The position numbers and the translations under genes were made by a program. DNA of 64,000 bases from Paragonimus westermani (lineage: Eukaryota > Platyhelminthes > Trematoda > Plagiorchiida > Troglotrematidae), in NCBI GenBank assembly GCA_008508345.1, contig QNGE01001009.1, forward strand, positions 1 through 64,000, in the 5' to 3' direction. This document shows, one piece after another, positions 45,323 to 57,400 of this stretch. Positions within the stretch are counted from its first letter, which is position 1, and the number at the start of each line of letters is the position of its first letter. The notes under the pieces were generated by a model that did not search any database, was not told the origin of the DNA, and saw only the letters and a program-made list of their open reading frames with translations.

Positions 45323-45410
45323 CCTGAGGAAGTCCACCCGAGATGGTTGAAACGCAGAGTATTACAACTTGCTCGAAACGTTGTGTTATTCCCAATCTGT
45401 TTATCAATAA
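45323..45410 (+). repeat. Dispersed repeat, copy B (plus strand)
   Basis: Second copy of the 35857-35950 repeat. It contains CTGAGGAAGTCC, then CCGAGATGGTTGAAACGCAG, and ends CAATCTGTTTATCAATAA. The CTGAgGA ... GAAAC arrangement resembles a hammerhead ribozyme core with one change (CTGATGA expected); see findings. Confidence 0.8.
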
Positions 45411-48400
45411 CATGTTAAACACGACGCCCAAACTATTCAACTTCATTCGTACTACATTTGGCGCGGATATCTTACAACGTGATTGTTTCTTTCTCAGTGT
45501 CTGATGTAGTCATTACTTAACCGGCATGACAAAACTGTACTAACAATCCTTTTTCTAGTATGAGGAGGCTGCCTGATATAGGTATTGACGATTGGTACTG
45601 AGAAAAGATCAGCTCAGAAAACCTACCGGCTGCCTACTACTATAACTTGCTAGTCGTTCTCAACTCAGACGTGCTGCACTGAGTTCAAACTGCAAAGAAA
45701 CTAGAATCTAGCATATTTTTTCAAAAGGGTTTGGCTGAAAAGTCTACGAGAATGTGAATGATGCGATCAAACTCGGGTGGTACTCACTATGTGCTTATTC
45801 TACTGAGTTTTTGTTTGGAGACTTTATTGTTCAAAACATAATATACCAAATAGTATTGAGTGTTGGTTTCTTACTATCTCGCAAACAAGGAGAATCGGTT
45901 TACAGCATTTCTTGGAGTTATCTGTTAATGTTCTAGTCGCCTCTGAATTAACAGCTGTCGGTGTCACAAGGAAATTCTATATAGCTATGGCCTGTTTATA
46001 CAATTAGCTGTTGAAATACTAGGTGATACTTATGTGGCCTAGTGCGGTTAACGGATGCCTCCTGTTATTCAGTAATTAATGAACTTGTCAGTACGTCTTT
46101 ACTTAACCAAACTCTTTCAATCCATTTATCTGACCCGACAGAATGAAAATAATTTTCATATTATAGTTTTCTATTTCTGAACATCTGACTGGTTGGTTTC
46201 TAAACGGTCTAAAATTTGCCCGAATGGGTGAAAATAACATGCAAGCAGTGAAATCCAGTGAGTTCCGGTTGGAAAATTCTATCGTATCAATTGCTAACAT
46301 GCTCAGTGAGCTGAAACAAACACGAAATACTCAAATACGTTTCCCGTCTAGCCGTTGTTGACATGACCAATTGAAAACGTTACAATTGGTTTTCGGTTAG
46401 CCACGGCGCTGAGACGCCTGACCAATGGTGCGTTTATTAACCCAACAGTATAATTCACATTAGTGTAAAAAAAAGCATCGTTTAACAAGCCTTCATTACG
46501 AGTGAGAAAAGTGCAGACCACTTGAAAAGAAACCTTGTATGATACGGAATATCCACAATCACCCACATGTGGTGATTACTTGCGCAATAGCCCTTACAAA
46601 ATGTTCCGTTCTGAAAGCAGTTTTCTCATCTCTTGGCCTCACTTGTGGTATCTTAGTAACCCAATGGTTTGTTTGCGCCGGTTAAAACCACATTCATTCT
46701 ACATGGTAGTTAACATTCTATAGCATGAACATCCTCTTCTGTCCGGTCAAAAGTGGGAGAACACAGAACTAAAGGAAGTGCTTGATTTAAATCACTACAG
46801 TATCTTTATATTTCTCGTCATTTCCTACACCTGAACCCAGGAATCGACTGAAGATTTGTATTAACTACCAATGTTCAGTTTTCTCCGTTACCTGCTTAGC
46901 TTCGTGGCACCGGTCACATGGGGCATAACGTTCAAACTACCACTCTTAACTCAAACGATTCCCACATTTCTGACCGTCTGTTGTCCTAAATTTTATCTGG
47001 TTGTTAACCCAATCATCCGTGTTATGAACACAACACCCACCGTATAGTCGATCATTCATTCACCCACCACCTAGGTGCCACTTGTTTATAGATCTACCAG
47101 GGTTATATACAAGGCAGAAATTCCAGCCCAAGTGGTTTGATGGTTACTACCTCACAGTGGAACTCCAAAGACTGGATTTTGACACTGACTGGACAGTTGA
47201 CTGGCTAGGTATCTAGATATCCGTCCGGTGCGACTTAACTATCTTTAAGTTTCCCCTTCAAAGGTACCTAAAGAGATACATTAGACAAGTACACAGATTA
47301 GGTGACCCGTCTGCCCTTCAGCAACAGAACAAGTGGGACTGCATAGTAATGACTTTGATTAGCGCACTGTGTGAGAATTCTCAGATGAGACTCAATGCTG
47401 GCACCAGCAGCTCTCGTACGTTTCTGTGACCTTTTTATAGAGATTCGAACGGAGACTTTGAATGTGTGAAAATTGAATCTAGACTCCTCGTCATAAGAAG
47501 CGGTTTAGTACTGGGAACTACTGGCAGTTACGTGGATAACCCTACGGGAGAAAATTTGTTTGAGACCGATAAAAGCTGAGTGATTAGCCAAAACAGTAGT
47601 CATTCGTAATGCTCGTCTCACAAACAGCTGGCCTTCAACCCCATGTGGCAGTCTGAATCTTACTTATAAACGTTTTGTATACATAGCGCTGATTTTGGAG
47701 GGTCATTCATAACCACCTCGGCAAACCGCAAAGAGAATGGTTCAATGTGATGCGCTTTTAGATGTCCGATTATTTAAATTCTTAACTCCGCTTGCCTTAC
47801 AGACACTGTTGGTCACTGATGTTTGGTGCCGTAGGTGCACCAGGAAATGCTTGCACCTACTGGTCTCTGTTATCTCACTGGTATTTCCAACTGTATGAAC
47901 AAAACCAACTGATCTAACTGTGGCTCGTGTCCACACTACCGCCTATGATAGAGACAGATTTATGCTATTGATTCATTTTTCCTCACTTCATCTGTGGAAA
48001 GTTGAAAAATTAATATAACTAATTAAATTGTGTACAGCACAATGGTGAGTCATTCTGAAACGCAGTGCATATTTTGTAAAAATAAGTATCAAGCGGATAC
48101 ATAACCTATAAAGTTATACAAAGTTTTGTCAGTAGTATTTGACCACCAAAAACAGCAAATTATAGAATACGTGGAAATTGGCCCCTTTTGGTAATGGGAG
48201 ATGTGAAGGCAACCCCGAGCTCCCAAAAAACGGACTTCATGTAGATGAAAGAATATAGCCGTTCAAAACGGTTTTCTCTAGAATAAACCCAGTTTATTAC
48301 AGATGTGAACAACATGGACAAACGTAAATTATGTCAATTTTTATGGCATTTGAACCAACAAATGGAGAATGTGGGAAGTGTAAATAACCTTATCCGAGAT

Positions 48401-49383
48401 AAGACCAACTTTATCGCATATGGTCTGATTTCTAAACTCCGAGTGTACAAAAGACCCCAAAAACAACTCGCATGTGACCGGTCGGATTTTGGCTGAAAAA
48501 ATTGTTTCGGTTTTACCAAACTTTAGCAGGTATGTCAACAAAAATGTGCACCGGTGCAGTTGTACATAACCAAGGAAGCATATCAGCTCCAAAACGTTAC
48601 ATGGTATATTACTCAGAGCAAAAGTGATTTATTCTATCACTCAAGTGACAGTTACTTTTAACGTTTTCCCGGGAGTGTCCGAATGTGCTGGTTACTGTTC
48701 TTGACGAGTTTAGTCTTAAGCCATCTGAAGGTTTGCCAATATTTTATGCCTAACTATACTGATTCAGTCTGTCAACTTTTTTTCCCACAAGGTTTTGTTC
48801 CCTTCTTTTTATATTTGTAAGATTCATATTGATTAGTAGCTTGGTGGGAAGAATGTATCTAAAAGCATCTTTCAAATTTAAAGTCATGCAAACTTTCAAT
48901 AAACTTTCAGAAAACTCAGCAAAAATTGCATCACCCAAGATTTGCGCGTATACCAAGTGCTAGAAAGTGTTTGGCAAAAAGCAGTTCACATTGCTCCCAC
49001 ACGTACATCTAGTGCAGGAAGTGTAACGCCAAAGTGAAAGGTTAATTTGGTACAAATTTCAGTCTGAAATGAACATCATACCAGTCAGATTCATGTTAGA
49101 TGACCACTCAGTTTGACCCAACTGTTTTTCAGTCTCGTGGAAAACTTTCCTTCACTGTTATCTACGTACTGGCGATGTCTAACTATATCCAACAGTCACA
49201 TAAAAACTTGAGTTTGTGAATTAAAATCACATTTGACTTTGGGCTGTTTTGCTTCGGTTTCAATTCGTAACGACATGTAATCCACGGTTGGCACAGAGCG
49301 AGTGCTAGATACAACCGTACTCACTTAATGTGTTAAACTACATAAAAGCTCTAGATAGCAGGCACTGTCAACGATGGTTTAGA
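45411..49383. other. No supported gene
   Basis: AT-rich with short random frames on both strands; no splice chain or named repeat. Confidence 0.35.
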
Positions 49384-49428
49384 ACATGTGTTTTCTTGAA
49401 AATGTGATGGAATTTCAGTAAACACGTC

Positions 49429-50063
49429 GCATCTCAGAAATATCTGATAAGGAGTTAGCGTTGAAAGCCACATTAAATCAGGTTGTGGTCGATTGTATTT
49501 ACTAGAGTGTATGCATACTACCACGCTGGACCTAGGAAAATAGAGATTACACGCGACTGTGTTACAATGTGTGGTACACCGTTGACAACTTACCGTGTTA
49601 TTGGGAACTGAGAGATCGCAGTTTGTCGGTTCGGTATGATCTCTTCATCTGTAAAATTCAGGGTGTCATTGCTGACTTTGCTTATATCCACGTTTGCGGA
49701 TGAATGTTTGGATATTGTCGAGAATCTGTTCCAGCAACAGTTTGTGACAGCTCGGCTAGACTATATCGTGAGAGAATACAAATCATGGAGCGAAATCGAA
49801 ATGGAACTTTTCACCTTGTATTAGTCGTGGATGGTGTATGAGATTAATGATTCTGTGCGGGATTGCGCGTATAATTCAACTTGTGCAGCAGTCTCTTCAT
49901 GCAGTTAGTAAACCTGTTCAATCTGTGCATAATGTTGTGGTGTATCTGATAAATTATTGATGTTGTTTGGAGCATATAATGTGTTATGAAGAGATTTGAC
50001 GGCATTTGTTTGGAGCATGGTGACCTTTTCGATTAGTCGGAAGGATAGTATCGTTTCGCAGGA
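49429..50063 (+). repeat. 0.63-kb direct duplication, copy 2
   Basis: Copy of 24635-25267, offset about 24.8 kb, same orientation, about 97 percent identical with one or two single-base indels near the right end. The left boundary shows a sudden fall to about 72 percent identity. Confidence 0.92.
49636..49824 (+). CDS. Hypothetical 62-residue protein in duplicated element, copy 2
   Basis: Same frame, start and stop as in the 24842 copy; proline 43 is leucine here. Signal-peptide-like N-terminus (VSLLTLLISTFA). See copy 1 for the interpretation and doubts. Confidence 0.25.
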   Translation: MISSSVKFRVSLLTLLISTFADECLDIVENLFQQQFVTARLDYIVREYKSWSEIEMELFTLY

Positions 50064-50922
50064 ATCCGCGTTAAAATTCCGAGCTCATTGGCCAATTTCT
50101 TACAACACGAAACTAACAACATGAAACTAACTTATTCAAGTGATCCAGTGGTGATGGTTAAACCAGATCATTATTACAGTGTAGGCGGCCCGAGTTTTAA
50201 GCTACAGTTGTTTACACGCATAATTTGTTAGATATTTTTGTGTACAAAAAGACTGATGAATAAAGAAAACGGAATGATGAAATGCATGGAGAATTTAGAA
50301 AAGTACCATGCCTGATGACAGCCTTGAAGAACTAGTGATTTTGCTTCGTGGTTACTTCAAGACTAAAGGGGCCTAGTTCTCATACAACTCGGTCTGTAGC
50401 GGTAGAGAAGTAGGATTGAGGTGGTATAAATAAATACTTTCGCGCAGATTTGGTGGAAGTTGCAGTACTACATTCCGGAATATCCTATTGGATAGGATGA
50501 GTTATGTGTCATACAAGAGTGTTATTGCAAAGTTTTCATACATTATATAATGATGGCAAAATGAAATTTACGAAGTGTTTAGGAGGAATACTACGAAGGT
50601 GTTATGGATACCTGTGTATGTAAGAAACAGTACAATATTTCCTGATAACAAACCAGAAAGGACATCCAAGTATTGCTGAACCGATTGACTAAGTGGTGGG
50701 GAAGAGAGGAGGATGTGAGGTTTTCGACATAAAACGGGAGTTTACTGATTTTTATGAAAACATTATTGATATGCATTGACCATGTCTTGACGTTACTCAG
50801 AGCATACCTCAGATACATAAAGGAAAGAAGCTGAGGCGGGTGTGTATAACGTACATGGAGAGACGGACATACATTGGAAAGCTCGTCACACCGATTTCAG
50901 TTCATCATCGAAAACAACTTAC

Positions 50923-51483
50923 CAACATATTTGGATGCTTCAAATGAGAGACTGCGGGACTCTGACCAACTTGATAGCCTAGCTTCCATTTGCAATGTAC
51001 TCGACAACTGAGGCTTGACAGCTAGACTCACTGATAAGTCAGATAACGCTAATCTACCAACGCTTCCAAACGCAATGCTCTGGTCTAATAACCATAAGCG
51101 GATAGTCTTAGATTTTGCGTCCAGCGATGATCTGTAAACAGTCAATAATCAATTAACTTCAACTTTTGTGAATTACTGTTCTTTTTCAAAGTGAACAACG
51201 ATTGTACTAACAGTCTGGGTCCATACGTGCGAAAACTATAATGTAGTTTACATATTTGATAATTCACAGCTTGCCACCTGAAGTGGATTTTACAACCGTA
51301 ATAACCGATTATGAGAGAGCTACACATCGGTTGCTCACACATCCATATTGGTATAACCGATAGGCATAGCGTTCTATGTCGTTTGAGGCGAATATTCTGT
51401 TGCTTCACCAAATGGATTATGTCTCCGAGATAACTGCCAATAGCCGTACAACAATCAGTCGATGTTACACTGATCTTGAATGG
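50923..51483 (-). CDS. Candidate two-exon segment, minus strand, WD-repeat-like
   Basis: An exon at 51131-50923 has a strong acceptor (ATTGACTGTTTACAG) and a strong donor (G|GTAAGT). It reads SLDAKSKTIRLWLLDQSIAF; the SKTIRLW piece resembles the end of a WD40 repeat. An upstream frame on the same strand (open 51483-51278) ends at TTCAG|GTGGCA in phase 2, which fits the one-base start of the next exon across a 146-base intron. It reads LGDIIHLVKQQNIRLKRH and CSSLIIGYYGCKIHF. Downstream, near 50690-50610, a very pyrimidine-rich acceptor precedes SVQQYLDVLSGLLSG, but its phase does not match directly. A short gene is possible; the WD assignment rests on one motif. Confidence 0.25.
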
Positions 51484-51499
51484 TTACTCAATAGTTGTA

Positions 51500-54400
51500 T
51501 AATGTTCACCGTGGAGGCAACCGAGACAACCAACTCCACTGTTGTTACAATTATTTACAAAAAGTGGGGAAATACAAACGACCATAAGTACAAAAGATTC
51601 AGTAAACCATAACCGTCATAGCTTGCGTAACCAAGCAACAAAAAAGTGGGCGGACAACGCAGTAAACAGAAACAATTCAATGTGTACGCTTCCGTAATAT
51701 TTTGGTGAACCATTCAACTGTCTAAAATCAAAATACGTTATGTCTATATTTCAAATATGTAACATTTTTTGATTACAGTCACTGTCGAATTAAACATAAC
51801 CTTAATTCTATTATGTTCTGCTATCGAGGTGGAAGTGTTCAGCACCGTAGATAATGGATGAAAGCACTTTAAAACAAGGAAGCTTCTCATCGGTTCTCGT
51901 CTATACTGCCAACTAAATTCTAAATTGACTTGATTTGTCGAAAGAACACACAAGAGTAACAAAAATGTACCTCCGCCCTATTCAGTTTACTCCGAGGAAA
52001 GGTCAACTTAGGAACTAGTTCACCTATTACTGGTACTCTAATGTCCAAAGTCAATGTTAGCTTGAAGGCTAATAAACGTTAAAACATTCGTTTACAGATA
52101 ATTTTATCTGTTGTGATGGCAGTAGAGGACAGTGATACGAACTATGTTTCTGAGCAGTACAGGTATTCATTGAACCAGACTAATACGATTTTCTCATTAC
52201 ATTTTGTTCCGGAACTTCACGAGTTCTCTTCATAAGTTTCAGATTCAAAATTACCGGAGTCTACCAGGCATTTTTCTCCCAAGAACCCGGGCTATACAAA
52301 CTGATGTTTATACTACGTCGACAACGCAGCGACCCTTGGTGGAACTAATACCTTAGACGAATCACTGCAAATTCTGAATTCTTTCAAAAAACAGTTGCAC
52401 TTCTTGATGTGTGACGCGGTGCACTGTTTCACAGAAAGAGAGAAACCGTATATGCTTGTAGTGCTATATTGGTCGAGAAAAGAAAGCTCCCGAATGACTA
52501 ATTCAAACCGACCACTGAAGTTACCCCAAGTAATATCATACGAGACCGCCTGCTGAAAATTACTACTTAGGTGACGTTAATGATTGAAAACGGTATACAA
52601 CAGGGCACAGTACAGTGATCCGTTTGCGTTCAAACAACAGCTCGCCTATCTAGGTAATTTAATTCATAAGTTTATATTCACTAGACTTGTTTTTGATCGC
52701 CATCTGATTAAGTCCAGGTTCGTTTACGTCCATCTATGTGTAGGTACTTTGACCCAGGTCAATTGGATTATGTTTCGGTTCATGCTCAAGGAAAACGGAC
52801 TATCCGTAGGGAAATCGGGCTGAAAACAGTGTCTAGGGAGTTTATCCTGAAAGTTTTACATTGTCGATTGTACAGGAAATTAGGACGACCGAGCAGTTTC
52901 ATCCTGTTTTAAGCAGACAAATCCAACTTGTCAACCACTGGACTATATTGAGGTTTATACCTCACAAGCAGACATATTTCAGAGAGACAACAATATGTAA
53001 GCCGTTGGCGGTTGATTTCCTGGCTGAGACAAAACAAACTACTCTTTTTACACACTTCATCAGAAAATGTTTATTTGCAAAACGCATTTCTGCACGAAAT
53101 TTTATGAATTCCCAAAGGATTCCTAAAGTAAATTTATATAATGTGGGCAAAAAAGACTGATTGACAAGCACAATAATTTGGTGCAATTCATACAATAAAA
53201 CTGTAACACTATTCATCGTTTGTGATAGATTAAGTCACATGGTCCCTCTTTTGCATGTCTAACTGATAAAATAACCGAGCATCATTATATCGAAAAACTT
53301 GTAGGGACACACTTGTTCTAGATGAAGTGGTCCGTAAGACAACCAAACAACTGTGAAAAAACACCAAAACCACTTCACTGACTGTTACTCCAAAGGAAGG
53401 AAGTTGAATATACTTCTCTTCTGTCATTGCGGGATTCTAATGCATTGTTTTGGTATATTACTCACACCTAACTCAATGTGTCTTGATCTATTTTGTTCCC
53501 ACTCTAGCCTATGAACCACGCCGTAACTCTGCCACGAAACTATGGATCTCAGAATATTTGTGTCGATCAAATATAATCCAAATTTTCTCTTTAGGATTTG
53601 GTTAGGGTTTACAGGCAAATCAGTTTAACACGCACTTCAGGAGGACAGTGCACAAGGATATGATTCTGTTTGAATGTTACTCTCCTTACACATGATACGG
53701 AATAAAAACTAACGAAACACAACTAATGAATGTGCTGATAAGAGATTTGATTTTGTATTCGCTTTCCAGAACGATCAATTCTATTACGCTATCGTTGAAA
53801 GCGTGTCGTAAGACATCACCAATTGCATACCAATAGGCTTCTCACTGAAGCACAACCCATCACTCTGAACGTTAAATCGTCGTCACCTAGCCACATTCGC
53901 ATCAACTAGGTCCAGTACTCTCTCGTTAAGTACACTTGTTCCAACTGAGATGATCGTGAGACGCGAGTTTTCACTCGAGTTAACTAACGCCCGATACATT
54001 TATGGTAGCTGGAAAAGTACACCTTATGTCAGTTGATAAGCGTTCTATCCTTGCCCATTTCATGGTCCACTTACAGTTGCCCGGCAAAACCGTCTGTTTC
54101 AACACCAGAATACACTTAGTTGTATCAAACATCATTCGAGCGACCTCTTGCTTTCCATCTACAGCGTATAGGTGGTTGTCTTCCTCTCCTGTGGTATACT
54201 TAAGAAGACGGATCTCTCAAGAAACAGATAATAACTCATCTTGGGCTGTGAACTATCGTGACCCTCTTCTCTTTATTCATATGTTTTTCTTTCAAGCCGA
54301 AGTTTTCTTTGTCAAACATTGCACGTGACCAACCTCCACAGACCGTTTTTCTTCGACATCAACATGTATGTCTTTACACGGTATCTACAACCCAACCAAT

Positions 54401-57400
54401 TTAGGCATTTTGAATGATGCGCTCATGTGATGCGATGGCTTTCAAAAGAAAACCAGACCCACGTGGTGCGTACTGACGTCTTTAACCTATAAAGAAATGG
54501 AGGCACATATGTGGTCATATGTTGTGATTGTGGTCATTGTGCGAATTTCTTCTACCCACTTAGGATAAACCGGTCTCAACCAAGATTTTACTATAACGAT
54601 ATCCAGTGGTCTTGGTTAAATGTGCACAAAAACGCGTACTTATTGGCTTGCGGCGAGCAAAATAGTGAACACACATTGCTGGCTGTGTATCCACCGCAGA
54701 ACTGGGGTCCACCTTTAGGTAGTACGTCAACGTACGAGTACCGGATCAGACAGAACAGGTCTTCTGACATCTGCAGGTTAAAAGTTATTCACTGAAAAGA
54801 GGAATCAAAGCATGTTCTAGCAAAACAAAATTGGCTGGTTTCGGTAACGTCAACTAGGCACCAAACACGTGTGAATTCTTTCTAGGGTTATTTGGATGTG
54901 ATATTTTCAATCGTCGTAGATAGGAAACACTGTGGCTACTTCTTATCACATAATTCTAATATCAGTCAGAATAACCATGATAAAAACTCCTAAGTTTGTT
55001 GAATATAGCGGAAATTCACTTCTTCTGGTGACAGGATGTTATCGGTATCCAGTCGAAAAGTATTGCGTTCATCTTTCGTCTTCATGATTTAAAACACTTA
55101 ACTTCTCTTGAGCGTTTGAAATCATTCATCATGAGTTACGTTGTTACACTAACTTCAGTGTTCAGCGGCAATGTGCACCAAACTTCTTGTGATGGATTTT
55201 GTGTTGCATGCCCCGGTATCTTCTACTTTAAATTGAAGCATATCGTGTCTAATCACTTCAACCGGCGTAATACATATGTAAAGAGGCTTCTTCCTCATAT
55301 GTCCTGTAACTCCAACGAGGCATTCACCAAATGCGGACCTGACGATTGGATAACTTTACGCTTGCTCGTAATTGTGTTGAGAGTCCCTAAGTTATTCTCG
55401 TTAATTATTTTCGCAACAAACACAAAACAATCACAACTTTATAAGAAGAGTTGGCCAACAGTCGATCCTATAACGTTCCTTTTGGCTTTCTTCTTTTCTC
55501 TTGCAGTTGTATTCGAGTAAACTTCTCCAAACTGTATAACATGTGTCCACACACATTGACCACGATCGTCTTGGCTGTTGCCTTACAGTGTTGTTTGACA
55601 GATTTTGATTGCTGTCATGGGAAAAGTTATGTGACACTGAATGACTACAGCTCTTCTGTATGACAGGTCGAGATGGTTAGTGATAGTGTCGTCTACCAAC
55701 CTCATTAGTTGTTTCTCAACTCTATGGGGTGACAAGTAATTCACTCAGGTAGTTGTCCATTATTACGCCCACTATACTCTCCTCTACGACACTCAGAGAA
55801 GACCAATGAGCCTAATTTGGACGTGAATCCAGGCTGTCTTTGAGTTGAACTTTGAGAGTCGAACTCGACGATAAACGAGCCGGTGATGCTGTTTCCGAAA
55901 ACGTTCCGTCTATCCGAGTTAGAAGTTGGTTGAATGGATCTGGTGATTGATCACCGTTTGACAAAAGACTAACAAATGTATCACTTTTGAATAGCCCCAT
56001 GGGTTCTTTGGAAGTAAAATGTGGTTTGATGAACAATCTGCCTTCGGTTATTCATGATCGAGCCGATTACGTAACATTTTGTCATTGTAGTTGTCGAGTG
56101 AGCAAAACCAAGAGTAATTAGTCCCATGATTACATCAAACGATTGTGAATCTTGGACCGGTTAGTTGACCAAATTGACCATCGAAGATGTCAGGTCAGTA
56201 ACGGGGGCCATGGTAACCGTAGGGCACGGGTAAATGTCGTCTTGACACACAACTGTGGCTTGCGCAACGGAATTCCAGACGTCTCCATGATGATCAAAAG
56301 CCGAACTTTTACTTCTTTTATGTGATGGTTGGACAAACCCCACATGGACTGTGAATCCACCTCCAGGGAGATTTGGCGCTCTGATTCCAGTTGGTAGTCT
56401 ATAAGTGAACTTCAAATCGAACTCGCTTTAGTTAGCCATGTGAGGTGGTGCCCATGTATTCTCTGAGACAGCGACGGACGTAATCTGCTCCGCAGTAGCA
56501 CGTGAAAGTGTAAACACATAATGAGGTGTGTATTTGAATTGTACATAAACTATAGGGTTACAACTGAACCAGATTCGTAGCTGTGCCGCACTGTAGGTCT
56601 TTCCAGTTGCGTTACTCACTCTACTAGTCGCCATTGCAGTCACCTTTGTATTGTAGTGTCATGTAAACCACCTTCTCTTCCTAAGATAGGATGATAAAAA
56701 TGCCATGTATTTGGCTCAGTGATGAACATTTGAAAACAGTGTTCGCCAAACCACCTTTCATGTCTGATATATCATTTGGTTTAGGCGTAGAGGCTAAGGA
56801 TTTGTATAACGAATCGATTTGCAAGACCATTCCCCTAAAGTGCTACCGCAGCACTCTTATATTGCTATCTCAGATTTCAGTTGACCATAAATAACTCATC
56901 AAAATAGGTTAGGTACTTTGATGAATTGAATTGCAGTGTTTCCTCCTCAGCATTAGAGTAAATCCACCCAAAAAGAGACGGATAATATGCAACACCAAAT
57001 CCGCTATCTTTTAAACTGATTTAAGAGGACCACTTCCAAAGAGATAGAGAGAGAGAGCATAGTACAAATGCGCTAACTGTTGAAATGCGAAACCCGCTAA
57101 AAGTACCTCTTTTATAAAACACTGCAGTCTAGTAGAATATCTCTGAAGCTCATTTATTCTCCTCTATCGTTTGCTTGCATACTGACAGTGTCCACTTAAA
57201 AGCCGGAGTACTAAGTGTTTCATCGACCCAGTGGTAGTAGTGTGTACACATAGGTCCAATCTTGTAACCACTGGCAAGAAGGATGATGTAGATGACATCG
57301 ATGTTGAAACTCCGGGTTTACTTCACTAAATGAATTATGAAAGCAACGTAACAGGCAGCAGTGTTCGCACGTAATTCCCCTTCAAAATTTTTGTCTAAGA

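Noticed and set aside
29808..53030. Shared KPLAVDF at about 29.8 kb and 53.0 kb as a possible repeat pair
   Set aside because: Nucleotide identity is only about 60 percent over some 35 bases and does not extend, so it may be chance.
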